Shown here one piece after another: positions 52,953 to 61,316 of a DNA stretch of 64,000 nucleotides (positions within the stretch are counted from its first letter, which is position 1; each line of letters begins with the position of its first letter). The notes below the pieces were generated by a model. The model did no database searches. It saw only the letters and a program-made list of their open reading frames with translations, and had not been told where the DNA came from. Both the position numbers and the translations under genes were made by a program. This DNA is from Aerococcus mictus (lineage in GTDB: Bacteria > Bacillota > Bacilli > Lactobacillales > Aerococcaceae): NCBI RefSeq assembly GCF_003286595.3, contig NZ_CP132985.1:1612001-1676000 (forward strand), in the 5' to 3' direction.

Positions 52953-53111
52953 TGGTGTGAATTTGGTGTGAAAAGTGGTGTGAATTTTGAAAAAAAGACA
53001 AGAAAAAACACCCCATGGTGTGAACCAAGAGGTGTTGTAAATGCTGTAATGACGCCAATTCTAACGTTTGGAGAATTGAGGTGCCTTACGCGCTTTCTTA
53101 AGACCTGGTTT
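52945..53111. repeat. right attachment repeat (167 bp)
   Basis: Partner of 40631-40797. It starts within the last codons of int and includes three tandem GGTGTGAA-type sites (52954, 52965, 52977), the rpsI terminator and the last 17 codons of the intact rpsI. Confidence 0.9.
53001..53036 (-). terminator. rpsI terminator, element-side copy
   Basis: - strand stem AACACCTC..CCATGGGGTGTT followed by TTTTCTTGTC and T7. The element therefore restores both the reading frame and the terminator of rpsI. Confidence 0.75.
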
Positions 53112-53453
53112 ACGACGTTCCTTCATACGTGGGTCACGTGATAATAAACCAGCTTCTTTTAATGGTTTACGGAAGTCAGGATCTACTTCCAATAATGCAC
53201 GGGCAATACCGTGACGAGCTGCACCAGATTGGCCAGCAAAACCGCCACCTTGAACGTTAATATGGATGTCATATTGACCTTCAGTTTGTGTTACGGCTAA
53301 TGGTTGTTTAACGATTACGAATAAGGATGCGTATGGTAAGTATTCTTCCATCGCTTTACCGTTAAAGAAGATATTACCAGTACCAGGTACTAAGCGTACG
53401 CGGGCAGTAGAATCCTTACGGCGTCCTGTTGCTTGATAACTTGCTTGTGCCAC
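53061..53453 (-). CDS. rpsI: 30S ribosomal protein S9
   Basis: 130 residues, GTG start with GGAGG upstream. It has the typical S9 start ([20 protein letters not shown]), the [19 protein letters not shown] core and the basic tail ending SKR that reaches the P-site tRNA. It follows rplM in the usual operon, 13 nt apart. Its last 17 codons are supplied by the integrated element but still encode the normal terminus. Confidence 0.98.
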   Translation of the reverse strand: MAQASYQATGRRKDSTARVRLVPGTGNIFFNGKAMEEYLPYASLFVIVKQPLAVTQTEGQYDIHINVQGGGFAGQSGAARHGIARALLEVDPDFRKPLKEAGLLSRDPRMKERRKPGLKKARKAPQFSKR

Positions 53454-53466
53454 TGCTGTTCCCTCC

Positions 53467-53910
53467 TTAAATTAATTCTGTAATATCGATGGTTTCTGGT
53501 TGTTGCGCTTGATGTTTATGGTCGCTACCACTATATACATGTAAGTGGGTAAATTGTTTACGGCCTAAACGATTCTTAGGTAACATACCACGAACTGCGG
53601 TTTCAATTAAACGTTCAGGTTTTTCTGCACGTAATTTACCAGCAGTGGTTTCTTTAATCCCACCTGGGTAACCAGTGTGGTGATAGTATTTCTTATCTTG
53701 GGCTTTATTACCAGTTAATTTTACCTTGTCAGCGTTGATGATAATCACGTGATCACCAGTATCAACATTAGGGGTAAAAGTTGGTTTATTTTTACCACGT
53801 AACATATTTGTTGCTACAGCTGCTAAACGACCTAATGCAATATCAGTCGCGTCAAGAACAACCCAGTTACGTTCAACTTCGCTAGCTTTTGCCATATAAG
53901 TTTGACGCAT
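53467..53910 (-). CDS. rplM: 50S ribosomal protein L13
   Basis: 147 residues, GGAGG before ATG. The start [20 protein letters not shown] aligns with B. subtilis L13. The [14 protein letters not shown] core and the [10 protein letters not shown] segment are conserved. It is the first gene of the rplM-rpsI operon with its own promoter. Confidence 0.98.
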   Translation of the reverse strand: MRQTYMAKASEVERNWVVLDATDIALGRLAAVATNMLRGKNKPTFTPNVDTGDHVIIINADKVKLTGNKAQDKKYYHHTGYPGGIKETTAGKLRAEKPERLIETAVRGMLPKNRLGRKQFTHLHVYSGSDHKHQAQQPETIDITELI

Positions 53911-53990
53911 GTTTATTTCCTCCGTTTACTTTACGATTGTTGCGTATCACAATTGGTTTCCGGGGCCGATCGTGGGGCAAACAATACCGT
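53911..53990 (-). ncRNA. rplM 5' leader, possible L13-leader RNA
   Basis: About 80 nt between the promoter and rplM, with several GC pairs (TTTGCCCCACGATCGGCCCC region). Firmicute rplM genes often carry an autoregulatory L13 leader. I cannot confirm the consensus by eye. Confidence 0.35.
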
Positions 53991-53995
53991 CTAAT

Positions 53996-54024
53996 ATCAT
54001 AGCTATAATTTCACCTAAAGTCAA
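53996..54024 (-). promoter_or_regulatory. promoter of rplM-rpsI
   Basis: On the - strand: -35 TTGACT (54019-54024), 17-bp spacer, -10 TATGAT (53996-54001). Confidence 0.75.
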
Positions 54025-54049
54025 GTCTTTTTTATTTTTTAGCCGCCAC

Positions 54050-54211
54050 TTAACCCAAAAAATAATAAGCCGACAAGACCACCATGGCCGCCAATAGGAG
54101 GAAGCCAATCAAAACGAAAAGAAGGTAGAAACCTCGCCCTTCCCGCTTGTAAAAATAGTAAGACGACCCAATTAAACCGAGGGCCACTAGAAAACCTAAA
54201 AAGATCAGCAT
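54050..54211 (-). CDS. small two-helix membrane protein
   Basis: 53 residues, AAGGAG 7 nt before ATG. Two hydrophobic helices (MLIFLGFLVALGLIGSSYYF and FYLLFVLIGFLLLAAMVVLS) are separated by the basic loop YKREGRG. It ends just before the rplM promoter. No family is recognised. The good ribosome binding site and clean membrane topology support a real gene. Confidence 0.6.
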   Translation of the reverse strand: MLIFLGFLVALGLIGSSYYFYKREGRGFYLLFVLIGFLLLAAMVVLSAYYFLG

Positions 54212-54271
54212 TGGTCCGCTCCTTATCCTCTACTTCTCATCTGTCTAATTCTTGCGACACTCTTCAAGCCT

Positions 54272-55231
54272 TTACTCCCCATACAAGTACTGACTAAAGA
54301 CCTCAGCCAATTGCTTAAACCAGTCCGTTTTCTCACTGTCACTGGCTAACCAATCGGACGTCATCACGGCCAGGTAATAACTTTTCCCCTTGGCGTCTTT
54401 ATAAATTCCACTCTCATTGTAGATACCGGTGAGTAAGCCGTACTTGTTCCAATAATTATCCTCACCAGCCAGGGCCTCGTCAAAGGGGATTGGCTCCTGA
54501 GACTGCTGCAATTGCTCGAGCAAGAAGGCCGTATGTTCGCTATTCAATAGCTTGCCCTGCTCCAGTTCCTGGTAAAAACGGGCCAAGTCTTCAGGAGTAA
54601 TATGCAAGGAATAGTCCCCAGAGGTTTCAACACGAAAAGTTTGAAAGCCCCAGTCATGCATAATTTGGTTAAAGCGGTCATAATTAACAATATCGCGTCC
54701 CAGGGTAATGGCCCGATCATTGTCCGACCACTGGATAGTAGGGATAATAAGCTGTTTAATCCGCTCTTCCTGACTAGCAGTAATTTCCCCTTCTTCAACG
54801 AGGTAAAGGGCAGCAGCGGCTAGAAGGGGTTTATAGGTAGAAGCGGTAATAAAGTCGGCTTGGTCATTGATAGCGACGATCTTTTTCCCCTCTTGGTTAA
54901 AAACCGCTATGCCAACCTGCCCTTCTGTTAAGTCGCTGACTAAGTTTTGCAAGGCACTTTCTAAAGCCTTAGATTGACTAGCCCCGCTTTCCTTATCCAG
55001 CCAGGCTAGATATTGGTCAGCCATGTGATCGATTTGTTGCTTTTCTCCCGCAGCCTGCTGGCGGATAATTAAGACCGCCAAGCCCAAGTTAAGTACAAAT
55101 AAAAGCATTGTAATGACTGCCAATACTTGTTTGGTGGCCTTTAACTTATCTAAGCGAATGGCCCGCACCAGTAAATAAGCAAAGCCACCTAGGATGATCA
55201 AGCCTATTAGCAAGAAAGTTATCTTTACCAT
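54272..55231 (-). CDS. membrane-anchored serine hydrolase, class A beta-lactamase fold
   Basis: 319 residues from ATG 55231 (GGAGG upstream). Two N-terminal membrane segments precede an extracellular domain of the beta-lactamase2/PBP-like family. The nucleophile motif STYK and the second motif SDN (WSDNDRAI) are intact. The third motif reads NKYG instead of K[TS]G. This suits a cell-wall-active or inactive-substrate homologue better than a resistance enzyme. It stands between the ribosomal operon and truA. Confidence 0.8.
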   Translation of the reverse strand: MVKITFLLIGLIILGGFAYLLVRAIRLDKLKATKQVLAVITMLLFVLNLGLAVLIIRQQAAGEKQQIDHMADQYLAWLDKESGASQSKALESALQNLVSDLTEGQVGIAVFNQEGKKIVAINDQADFITASTYKPLLAAAALYLVEEGEITASQEERIKQLIIPTIQWSDNDRAITLGRDIVNYDRFNQIMHDWGFQTFRVETSGDYSLHITPEDLARFYQELEQGKLLNSEHTAFLLEQLQQSQEPIPFDEALAGEDNYWNKYGLLTGIYNESGIYKDAKGKSYYLAVMTSDWLASDSEKTDWFKQLAEVFSQYLYGE

Positions 55232-55314
55232 CTTTTCCTCCACAATTCCTTGTATTATTTACCGATCATAGTATACAGTATCTTTCAATTGAACATCAGC
55301 TCTACCAAGGCTAA

Positions 55315-55506
55315 CTAAAATATCCCCGCCAGCATGAGTAAAATCGGTATGGTGATGAATAAAGTTAATAAACAGCCACAACCTTGCAGACTGGCCCCAC
55401 AGCCCTGTAAGGCGTCGCCAAACTCTTCCAGTTCTTCCCCTTTTAACTTTTCTTCAACAATAATTTCGTTACCGTCTTCATCATATAACTTGCGGTATCT
55501 CGGCAT
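55315..55506 (-). CDS. small C-tail-anchored Cys-rich protein
   Basis: 63 residues, AGGAAG before ATG. A charged N-terminal half (YDEDGNEIIVEEKLKGEELE) is followed by GCGASLQGCGC and a C-terminal membrane helix (LLTLFITIPILLMLAGIF). I do not recognise the family. The cysteines next to the membrane might bind metal or form disulfides; that is only inference. Confidence 0.6.
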   Translation of the reverse strand: MPRYRKLYDEDGNEIIVEEKLKGEELEEFGDALQGCGASLQGCGCLLTLFITIPILLMLAGIF

Positions 55507-55605
55507 ACAATCCTCTTCCTATAACAAAGGTTATTTTACAATATTTTTACAAATAATAAGTACTATTATCATAGCAAAAATGCCGATAAAGGCCTAGTTT
55601 TTTCT

Positions 55606-56409
55606 CTAATAGAAGCCGTTCGCCTCTGACTTAGCAATCCGTTCCGCTCGACTGGGATAGTCCACATGGTGCAGATAGAGACCATGGGCCTTAGCAGTGG
55701 GTCCCGCGGCGTTCCGGTCTTGAATCCTTAGCAAGTCACTGAGATTCTCCACCGGACGGAGGCCATCGCCAATCTGCAAGCAGGTCCCCACAATAATCCG
55801 TACCATGTTGTAAAGAAAGCCATTGCCCTCAAAATAAAAAGTCAAGGCCTGACCGTCCTCAGAGGCCTGACATTCCGCCCGGTAGATCTCCCGATCAAAG
55901 ACGGTTTTATCCGTCTTGGTGGAACAGAAGCTCTTAAAGTTATGCGCCCCTATTAAGGCCGGCAAAGCGGCTTGGATCCGAGAAACTTCAGTACGATAGG
56001 GATGGTGGAGGACGTAGTGGCGGTCAAAAGGTGAAACAAAGGGGGCTAGAGACACTTTATATAAATAAGCCTTTCTTTGGGCATGGTAGCGGGCGTGGAA
56101 GTGTTTTTCCACCGGCTCAACTGCTTTCACACAGATAGCGTCATCTAAGATGCTATTTAGGGCCCGTAATAAGCCTTCTGTTTCGATCTCTGAAGGGTAG
56201 TCAAAATGAACCACTTGCCCTAGGGCATGGACGCCAGAATCGGTACGGCCAGACCCATAGACAGTAATCTCTTGTCCCTTAGTCATTAATTTCAAGGCCT
56301 TTTCTAGGGCAGCTTGGATGCTGGGTCCATTGGGTTGGACTTGAAATCCCACATAGGGAGTACCATCATAAGCAATCGTCGCTTTATAGCGTTGTGGCAT
56401 AATTATCAA
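55606..56409 (-). CDS. truA: tRNA pseudouridine synthase A
   Basis: About 267 residues. TTG 56409 lies 8 nt after AAGGAG and is the best-placed start; ATG 56400 is the alternative. It makes pseudouridine at tRNA positions 38-40. The catalytic Asp lies in YGSGRTDSGVHALGQVVHF, with RKAYLYKV and FEGNGFLYNMVRIIVG later. It follows ecfT, as is common in Lactobacillales. A hairpin at 56445-56471 separates the two. Confidence 0.95.
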   Translation of the reverse strand: MIIMPQRYKATIAYDGTPYVGFQVQPNGPSIQAALEKALKLMTKGQEITVYGSGRTDSGVHALGQVVHFDYPSEIETEGLLRALNSILDDAICVKAVEPVEKHFHARYHAQRKAYLYKVSLAPFVSPFDRHYVLHHPYRTEVSRIQAALPALIGAHNFKSFCSTKTDKTVFDREIYRAECQASEDGQALTFYFEGNGFLYNMVRIIVGTCLQIGDGLRPVENLSDLLRIQDRNAAGPTAKAHGLYLHHVDYPSRAERIAKSEANGFY

Positions 56410-56444
56410 ACGCCTCTCTCCTTATATAATCACAAATAAATAGG

Positions 56445-56471
56445 AAAAGCCGGCCATCACTGCCAGCTTTT
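56445..56471 (-). terminator. hairpin between ecfT and truA
   Basis: AAAAGCTGGC pairs with GGCCGGCTTTT on the - strand with a weak T tail; probably a partial terminator. Confidence 0.5.
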
Positions 56472-56502
56472 CGCTCTTTTCATTCTTTACTTGCTTTGGC
56501 CA

Positions 56503-57297
56503 TTAGGACCTAAAGATTAATATTGCTAGGCAAACGCAAGCCACTAGCCCGATAGCCATGGTATCGCGTTGGTGCCAGTGGAGTAAACGATACTTGGTCC
56601 GCCCTTCGCCCCCTTGGTAACCACGCGCTTCCATAGCAATGGATAAGTCATAGGCGCGGTCAAAGGCCGAGACAAAGAGTGGCACTAGGATGGGGATAAT
56701 GGCCTTGATCCGGCTCATTAAAGACCCCTCGCTAAAGTCAACCCCACGAGCCCATTGAGCATCCATAATCTTGTCCGTCTCTTCTAATAAGGTTGGTACA
56801 AAGCGTAATGCAATGGACAACATTAGGGCAATTTCGTGGACTGGAAGAATATTCTTTAAAGGCTTCATCAAACTTTCCAAGCCATCGGTAATATCCAAGG
56901 GTTTGGTGGTTAAGGTAAGAATGGTAGAAATGAAAATAATGTAAACGAAACGTAAAAAGATAAATAAGGCGTTCCATAAGCCTTCATCAGTGATGGCTAA
57001 AAAGCCCCATTGCCAGTAAACTTCCCCTGTCCGGGTAAAGAATAACTGCAAGGCCACCGTAATTAAGATCAATAGGATCATGGGTTTTAAACCTTTGAGA
57101 AAAATTTTCAAAGAAATCCCTGTTAGCCAGACAAAGGCCACCACTAAGAGGCCTAAGATCCCATAAGTCAGGCCATTATTGGCGAAGAAGATAAAGATCA
57201 GTAAGATGAACATAATGATCAATTTGGCCCGTGGATCCATTCGGTGGACCAGGGAATCGCCGTTCAAATAACGTCCCATAATAAATTTATTCTTCAT
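56503..57297 (-). CDS. ecfT: ECF transporter transmembrane protein EcfT
   Basis: 264 residues, overlapping ecfA2 by 11 bp. It is a multi-helix membrane protein with the two Ala-Arg-Gly coupling motifs (QWARGVDF and MEARGYQGG). These dock on the ATPases EcfA1 and EcfA2. With them it powers vitamin uptake by exchangeable S components (riboflavin, folate, biotin and others). No S component is encoded here, so this is the shared group II module. Confidence 0.95.
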   Translation of the reverse strand: MKNKFIMGRYLNGDSLVHRMDPRAKLIIMFILLIFIFFANNGLTYGILGLLVVAFVWLTGISLKIFLKGLKPMILLILITVALQLFFTRTGEVYWQWGFLAITDEGLWNALFIFLRFVYIIFISTILTLTTKPLDITDGLESLMKPLKNILPVHEIALMLSIALRFVPTLLEETDKIMDAQWARGVDFSEGSLMSRIKAIIPILVPLFVSAFDRAYDLSIAMEARGYQGGEGRTKYRLLHWHQRDTMAIGLVACVCLAILIFRS

Positions 57298-58165
57298 CTT
57301 GAACCTCCCCTAGTTCAAAATAGTTAAGAATACTATCCGCGAGTTGATCAACGGTTAGCGGATTGTCTTGGAGTTGAATCCCGGCTTGGTCAGCTAAAAC
57401 CGCCTTAAATTCTAAACTATCAGGTAGTGACAGGCTATGGTCTCTGAGCCAATCAGCATCAGAAAAGATTTCTTCTGTGGGCCCTTGACGAACCACCGTC
57501 CCTTTATTCATCACGACAATATGATTGGCATATTGGGCAGCATCATTCATTTGATGGGTCACTAAAACCACCGTTAACTGGCGTTCCTTATAGAGTCGGT
57601 AGAACATGGCCATCATGTCCCGGTGGCCTTTAGGGTCCAAACCAGCCGTAGGTTCGTCCAAGACTAAGACCTGGGGTTCCATGGCAAGGATTCCAGCAAT
57701 GGCTACCCGGCGCATTTGCCCACCTGATAAGTCGAAGGGCGATTGGTCATATAATTCACTTGGCAAACCAACCAGGTCAAGGGCGTCAATGGCTTTTTGA
57801 CGGGCTTCTTCCTCACTGGCTCCGTAGTTTAAGGGGCCAAACATGACATCTTTAAGGACAGTTTCTTCAAAAAGTTGCGACTCAGGAAACTGAAAGACAA
57901 TCCCTACTTGGCTGCGGATGCGCCGTAAGACTTCCCCTTTAGAATTCTTGGTCACCTGGTCTGGCCCAATTTGAACGGTTCCTTGGGTAGGCTTTAAGAG
58001 GCCGTTAAGGTGCTTGATGGCGGTTGACTTCCCACTACCGGTATGGCCAATAAAGGCGGTAAAACTTTGGTCGGGAATGGTTAAATTCACATCATGCAAA
58101 GACAAGGTTTCAAAGGGAGTGCCTGCCCCATAAGCATAACTTACGCCTTGGAATTCAATTTGCAT
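57287..58165 (-). CDS. ecfA2: ECF transporter ATPase EcfA2
   Basis: 292 residues. Walker A FIGHTGSGKST, signature LSGGQMRRVAIAG and Walker B VLVLDEPTAGLDP are intact, with the EcfA2-typical SQLFEETV stretch after the Q-loop. Its start overlaps ecfA1 by 25 bp. It forms a heterodimer with EcfA1. Confidence 0.95.
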   Translation of the reverse strand: MQIEFQGVSYAYGAGTPFETLSLHDVNLTIPDQSFTAFIGHTGSGKSTAIKHLNGLLKPTQGTVQIGPDQVTKNSKGEVLRRIRSQVGIVFQFPESQLFEETVLKDVMFGPLNYGASEEEARQKAIDALDLVGLPSELYDQSPFDLSGGQMRRVAIAGILAMEPQVLVLDEPTAGLDPKGHRDMMAMFYRLYKERQLTVVLVTHQMNDAAQYANHIVVMNKGTVVRQGPTEEIFSDADWLRDHSLSLPDSLEFKAVLADQAGIQLQDNPLTVDQLADSILNYFELGEVQDEE

Positions 58166-58980
58166 AAGCAGTCCACCAACCCTTCTTCAGTATAATAATC
58201 CTTTTCAAATGAAAAACCACGTTGGGCTAGGGCATTTTTTAATTGCACACTAAAGGGCACGCCCAGTCCCATATCGATCAACCTATCCCCATAAGAAAAT
58301 ATTTCTGCCGGTTTGCCTTCATTAACGATTTCTCCCTGACGAAAAACCAAGATCCGATCGGCACTGGCCGCTTCACTTAAATCATGGGTAATGGATAGGA
58401 CGGTGAGCTGGCTCTTTTCCTTTAAACGGCGGATAACCTCCATCACTTCTTCGCGCCCTTCTGGATCCAACATGGAGGTGGCTTCATCCAAGATAATCAC
58501 CCGCGGCTGGAGAGCAATAATGCCAGCAATGGCTACCCGTTGTTTTTGCCCCCCTGATAAGTTACTGGGTTCATATTGGCGATAAGCCGACATGCCGACC
58601 TCTTCTAGGGCCCAATTGACCCGCTCGACCATTTCATCGTGTGGCACCGCAGCATTCTCTAAGCCAAAAGCCACATCGTCTTCTACCGTGGCCCCAACGA
58701 ATTGGTTGTCAGGATTTTGAAAAACTAGACCGATATTTTGCCGGATCGTCCAGACATTGGCTTCATTAAGTGCTAAACCCGCTACCGTAATCTGGCCGGA
58801 TTCCGCTTCTAATAACCCATCAATTAGTTTGGCCATGGTAGATTTTCCTGAGCCATTATGACCGATAATGGCTACCCATTCTTGGTCAAAGATATCAAAA
58901 GAAACCTGTTTGATGGTTTGTTTGTTTTCTTCCTTATCATAGCGAAAGCTAACATCTTTGACAGAGATGATCGACTCCAA
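58141..58980 (-). CDS. ecfA1: ECF transporter ATPase EcfA1
   Basis: 279 residues from TTG 58980, 5 nt after GGGGAG. Walker A IIGHNGSGKSTMA, Q-loop FQNPDNQFVGATV, signature LSGGQKQRVAIAG and Walker B VIILDEATSMLDP are all present. It is the first gene of ecfA1-ecfA2-ecfT. Unusually, an FMN riboswitch and terminator lie immediately upstream, so expression of the module should fall when flavin is plentiful. Confidence 0.95.
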   Translation of the reverse strand: MESIISVKDVSFRYDKEENKQTIKQVSFDIFDQEWVAIIGHNGSGKSTMAKLIDGLLEAESGQITVAGLALNEANVWTIRQNIGLVFQNPDNQFVGATVEDDVAFGLENAAVPHDEMVERVNWALEEVGMSAYRQYEPSNLSGGQKQRVAIAGIIALQPRVIILDEATSMLDPEGREEVMEVIRRLKEKSQLTVLSITHDLSEAASADRILVFRQGEIVNEGKPAEIFSYGDRLIDMGLGVPFSVQLKNALAQRGFSFEKDYYTEEGLVDCLCKLNSKA

Positions 58981-59000
58981 GTTGTCTCCCCATTTCTAAA

Positions 59001-59030
59001 ATAAAACCCTCCGTTCTAATTAACGGAGGG
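59001..59030 (-). terminator. riboswitch expression-platform terminator
   Basis: On the - strand CCCTCCGTT pairs with AACGGAGGG, followed by TTTTATTTT. It lies between the FMN aptamer and ecfA1. Confidence 0.85.
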
Positions 59031-59042
59031 GCTATAGTTATC

Positions 59043-59175
59043 GTATTCACTCTTCTCCTATCAGACTTTACTGTCGGTACTAGAATTACACTAGTTCATT
59101 CCTATCAATCCCTTGATAGCTTGCGGACTTTTACCGCCGGTCGGGAAACGCTCCCTGCCCCGAAGATATCTGTAA
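59043..59175 (-). ncRNA. FMN riboswitch (RFN element)
   Basis: On the - strand the conserved blocks appear in order: TCTTCGGGGCAGGG, TTTCCCGACCGGCGGT, AGTCCGC, GATAGGAATGAACTAGTG, then ACCGACAGTAAAGTCTG and ATAGGAGAAGAG. FMN binding should favour the following terminator. RFN elements usually precede riboflavin synthesis or ribU genes; here the next gene is ecfA1. Confidence 0.93.
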
Positions 59176-59222
59176 ATCTCTTATTAGTGTAACGGAAGTA
59201 GTGCTATATTTCAACTGATTTA

Positions 59223-61106
59223 TCACTTATTATCTTCAATTAGTGCCCGTCCCACATAGTCTGTCCAAGCCTTGACCCCCGCTTTTGAGAAGTGGATGCC
59301 ATCTTGGCTGAGCCAATCGGCTTGGGCATTTTGATCATAGTAACCAGACCAATCAATTAATTGACAATCCTTCCTGCTATCAGCGGTTGCCTTCAAAGCT
59401 TCGTTGACTTGTTGGCGCCAAGGCCGATTGACATGGGTATTGACCAGGTAAATCTTCTTGCCTTCAAAGCGTTTCAATAACTGGTTGATTTGTTGGGAAG
59501 TAAAGCCACCATTGGCTCCTAAGTCTACCACCACTTTATCCTGGATCTCATTATCGGCGCTAAAGCTATCGATTAGTTCACCCGCTTGGTAGACTTGGAG
59601 TCCCACCTTGGCACAGATATTTGACCGTGGGAAGAGGGCCGTAATCCCCTTAGAGACATCGATCGTTAAGGAGTCTCCTAGGAAGGTAAAACTAAGACCA
59701 TTCGCCTGGTAGAGGACCTCATTGGAGAAATCACTCACGATGGCTTGTTGGTCTTGGCTGAGCGACTGCCGGTACTTTTCAATATCTTCGTCACTATCAC
59801 TAGCAATGGTATGCTTTTCCCGGTTGGCCTTTTCAATGGCTTCACGGGCCTCCCGAGCTTCAGCTTCAGACTTGAGGACAACTTCTCCTTTTGGTGCTGT
59901 CACTAAGGCAAAGAGCGCAATTGCAATCACCAAGCTAAAGCCCCAAAAGAGAACTTTTTGATACCAGGGAGTCTCCTTAGCTCTCACCTGGCGAAAACCA
60001 GTAAACAAGCGTAGCGGCTCTCCTTTAGGCCGTAAATAAATCGGTATTGTCACTAAGCGCTGGTTAACTAGGGCGTCTAGGAGTAGACCAATCACAAAGA
60101 TCGCTAAGACCTGTAACCACGGTTGCATGGTAAACCAGTTTTGTTGACTGGCATGGGCAGTAAAGACAATATAGATGGGATAATAGGTCAGATAGACGAA
60201 ATAATTCTTCCGCCCGATAAAGGCCAAGGGCTTAAAGCGAAGAACCTTACCAATAAAGGACTGGTCTTGGACAATAGCCAAGATCAATAAGACTACCAGT
60301 AGGTCAAAGACCAACATGCCCCCGTAGTAAGTCCATATGGAAGAATCCGTCAAGAACTTCATCAAGACTGCTAATATACCAGCAGTCACTAGGGCAATTA
60401 AGTCTGGCGTCCAAGCGGTCTTAAGCAGCCGATCTGAGAAGCCTATGATTTCTTCCCCCATTAAGAAAGCGATACACCCTAATAAAAAGGAAAATAAGCG
60501 GCTATCGGTCCCATAGTAGGCCCGGCTGGGGTCTTGACCCGGAGTAAAGAGAAAAGCCATCCAGGCGACTGACATCAAGGCTAAGACGATCAAGAAATAA
60601 GTAAAATGCTGTTTAGTCATCCGCCGCCGCAGTAAGCCATAGATGAAATAAAAGACCACCAGCGACTGTAGGTAGACCCCCAAATACCAGAGATGGGTCA
60701 AAAGCGAGGGGTGGAGAAATTCAGCAAAATAGGAAGACCCGATGGCAATCTGATACCAGTTATTGACAAAGGCCAAGCTGGAAAAGACCACTGGGCGGAT
60801 ATTAGTTAACAGCTCAGGTTGAAAAAGGAGTAAAAGCGCTAGTAAGAGAATAATAAAAAAGACCAAGGGCCAAAACATCTTCCCTAAGCGCCTGAAAAAC
60901 TGCCAACCTAGTCTGAAGGACTTGCCCTCCCTTAAGCGCCGTTCTAACTGACTGGTCACCAAATAACCCGATAGGATTAAGAATATATCCACCGCTAAAA
61001 AGCCACCCGGCAAGGAATTGGTGAAGAAATGATAGCAAATGATGGCAAGCATGGCAAAGAGCCTCAGGGTATCTAGCTGAGGTAAATATAGCCGTTCTTG
61101 GCGCAT
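59223..61106 (-). CDS. OatA-type acyltransferase (acyltransferase-3 plus SGNH)
   Basis: 627 residues. An N-terminal acyltransferase-3 membrane domain with about ten or eleven helices (LPQLDTLRLFAMLAIICYHFF) is followed by a coiled linker (about 410-450). An extracytoplasmic SGNH esterase-like domain ends the protein: FLGDSLTID with the catalytic Ser, GANGG with the Asn, and DGIHFS with Asp/His. It matches OatA, which O-acetylates peptidoglycan MurNAc and gives lysozyme resistance; teichoic acid or other glycans are alternatives. It is placed between rplQ and ecfA1, which are normally adjacent. Confidence 0.88.
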   Translation of the reverse strand: MRQERLYLPQLDTLRLFAMLAIICYHFFTNSLPGGFLAVDIFLILSGYLVTSQLERRLREGKSFRLGWQFFRRLGKMFWPLVFFIILLLALLLLFQPELLTNIRPVVFSSLAFVNNWYQIAIGSSYFAEFLHPSLLTHLWYLGVYLQSLVVFYFIYGLLRRRMTKQHFTYFLIVLALMSVAWMAFLFTPGQDPSRAYYGTDSRLFSFLLGCIAFLMGEEIIGFSDRLLKTAWTPDLIALVTAGILAVLMKFLTDSSIWTYYGGMLVFDLLVVLLILAIVQDQSFIGKVLRFKPLAFIGRKNYFVYLTYYPIYIVFTAHASQQNWFTMQPWLQVLAIFVIGLLLDALVNQRLVTIPIYLRPKGEPLRLFTGFRQVRAKETPWYQKVLFWGFSLVIAIALFALVTAPKGEVVLKSEAEAREAREAIEKANREKHTIASDSDEDIEKYRQSLSQDQQAIVSDFSNEVLYQANGLSFTFLGDSLTIDVSKGITALFPRSNICAKVGLQVYQAGELIDSFSADNEIQDKVVVDLGANGGFTSQQINQLLKRFEGKKIYLVNTHVNRPWRQQVNEALKATADSRKDCQLIDWSGYYDQNAQADWLSQDGIHFSKAGVKAWTDYVGRALIEDNK

Positions 61107-61182
61107 GGGGAAACCTCTTCTCTATGAATGTTCATTAACATTATTATTATAACAAATATTCTCTATCGAAAACTAAAAAAGC

Positions 61183-61262
61183 GCAAAAAAAAAAGACATA
61201 TAAAATGTCTCAATAAAAAACAAACTTTTTCACCCCTAGACTTCTGCCTAGGGATGAAAGAG
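61183..61262 (-). terminator. tandem terminators after rplQ
   Basis: On the - strand a first hairpin (TTTCATCCCTAG with CTAGGGGTGAAA) is followed by a second (AGACAT/ATGTCT) ending in T9. They mark the end of the ribosomal operon before oatA. Confidence 0.75.
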
Positions 61263-61316
61263 CTAGACTCGGAAAGAGACCAAAGTCTCCTTCCATCATC
61301 ATAACACTCAAAAGTT

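Larger units (their letters stand above)
40747..53111. mobile_element. integrative mobilizable element in the 3' end of rpsI
   Basis: About 12.3 kb between 167-bp direct repeats, one overlapping intact rpsI and one carrying its 3' fragment. The right arm (47.8-53 kb, + strand) holds a frameshifted small gene, a DUF961-like protein, a TcpA-type ATPase, an origin-like region, an HUH-SF3 Rep, an excisionase and a tyrosine integrase. The left arm (41-47.7 kb, - strand) holds envelope proteins. Integrase arm-like sites GGTGTGAATTT lie at both ends. No VirB4 or other secretion gene is present, so it would depend on a helper conjugative element. It is more AT-rich than the flanking ribosomal genes. 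Confidence 0.85.

Noticed and set aside
40747..53111. Self-transmissible conjugative element or prophage
   Set aside because: No VirB4/TrsE-like ATPase, other secretion genes, capsid, terminase or lysis genes are present.
54272..55231. Beta-lactam resistance enzyme
   Set aside because: The third active-site motif is KYG rather than K[TS]G, and the protein is membrane-anchored with a long N-terminal region; a housekeeping wall-related hydrolase is more likely.
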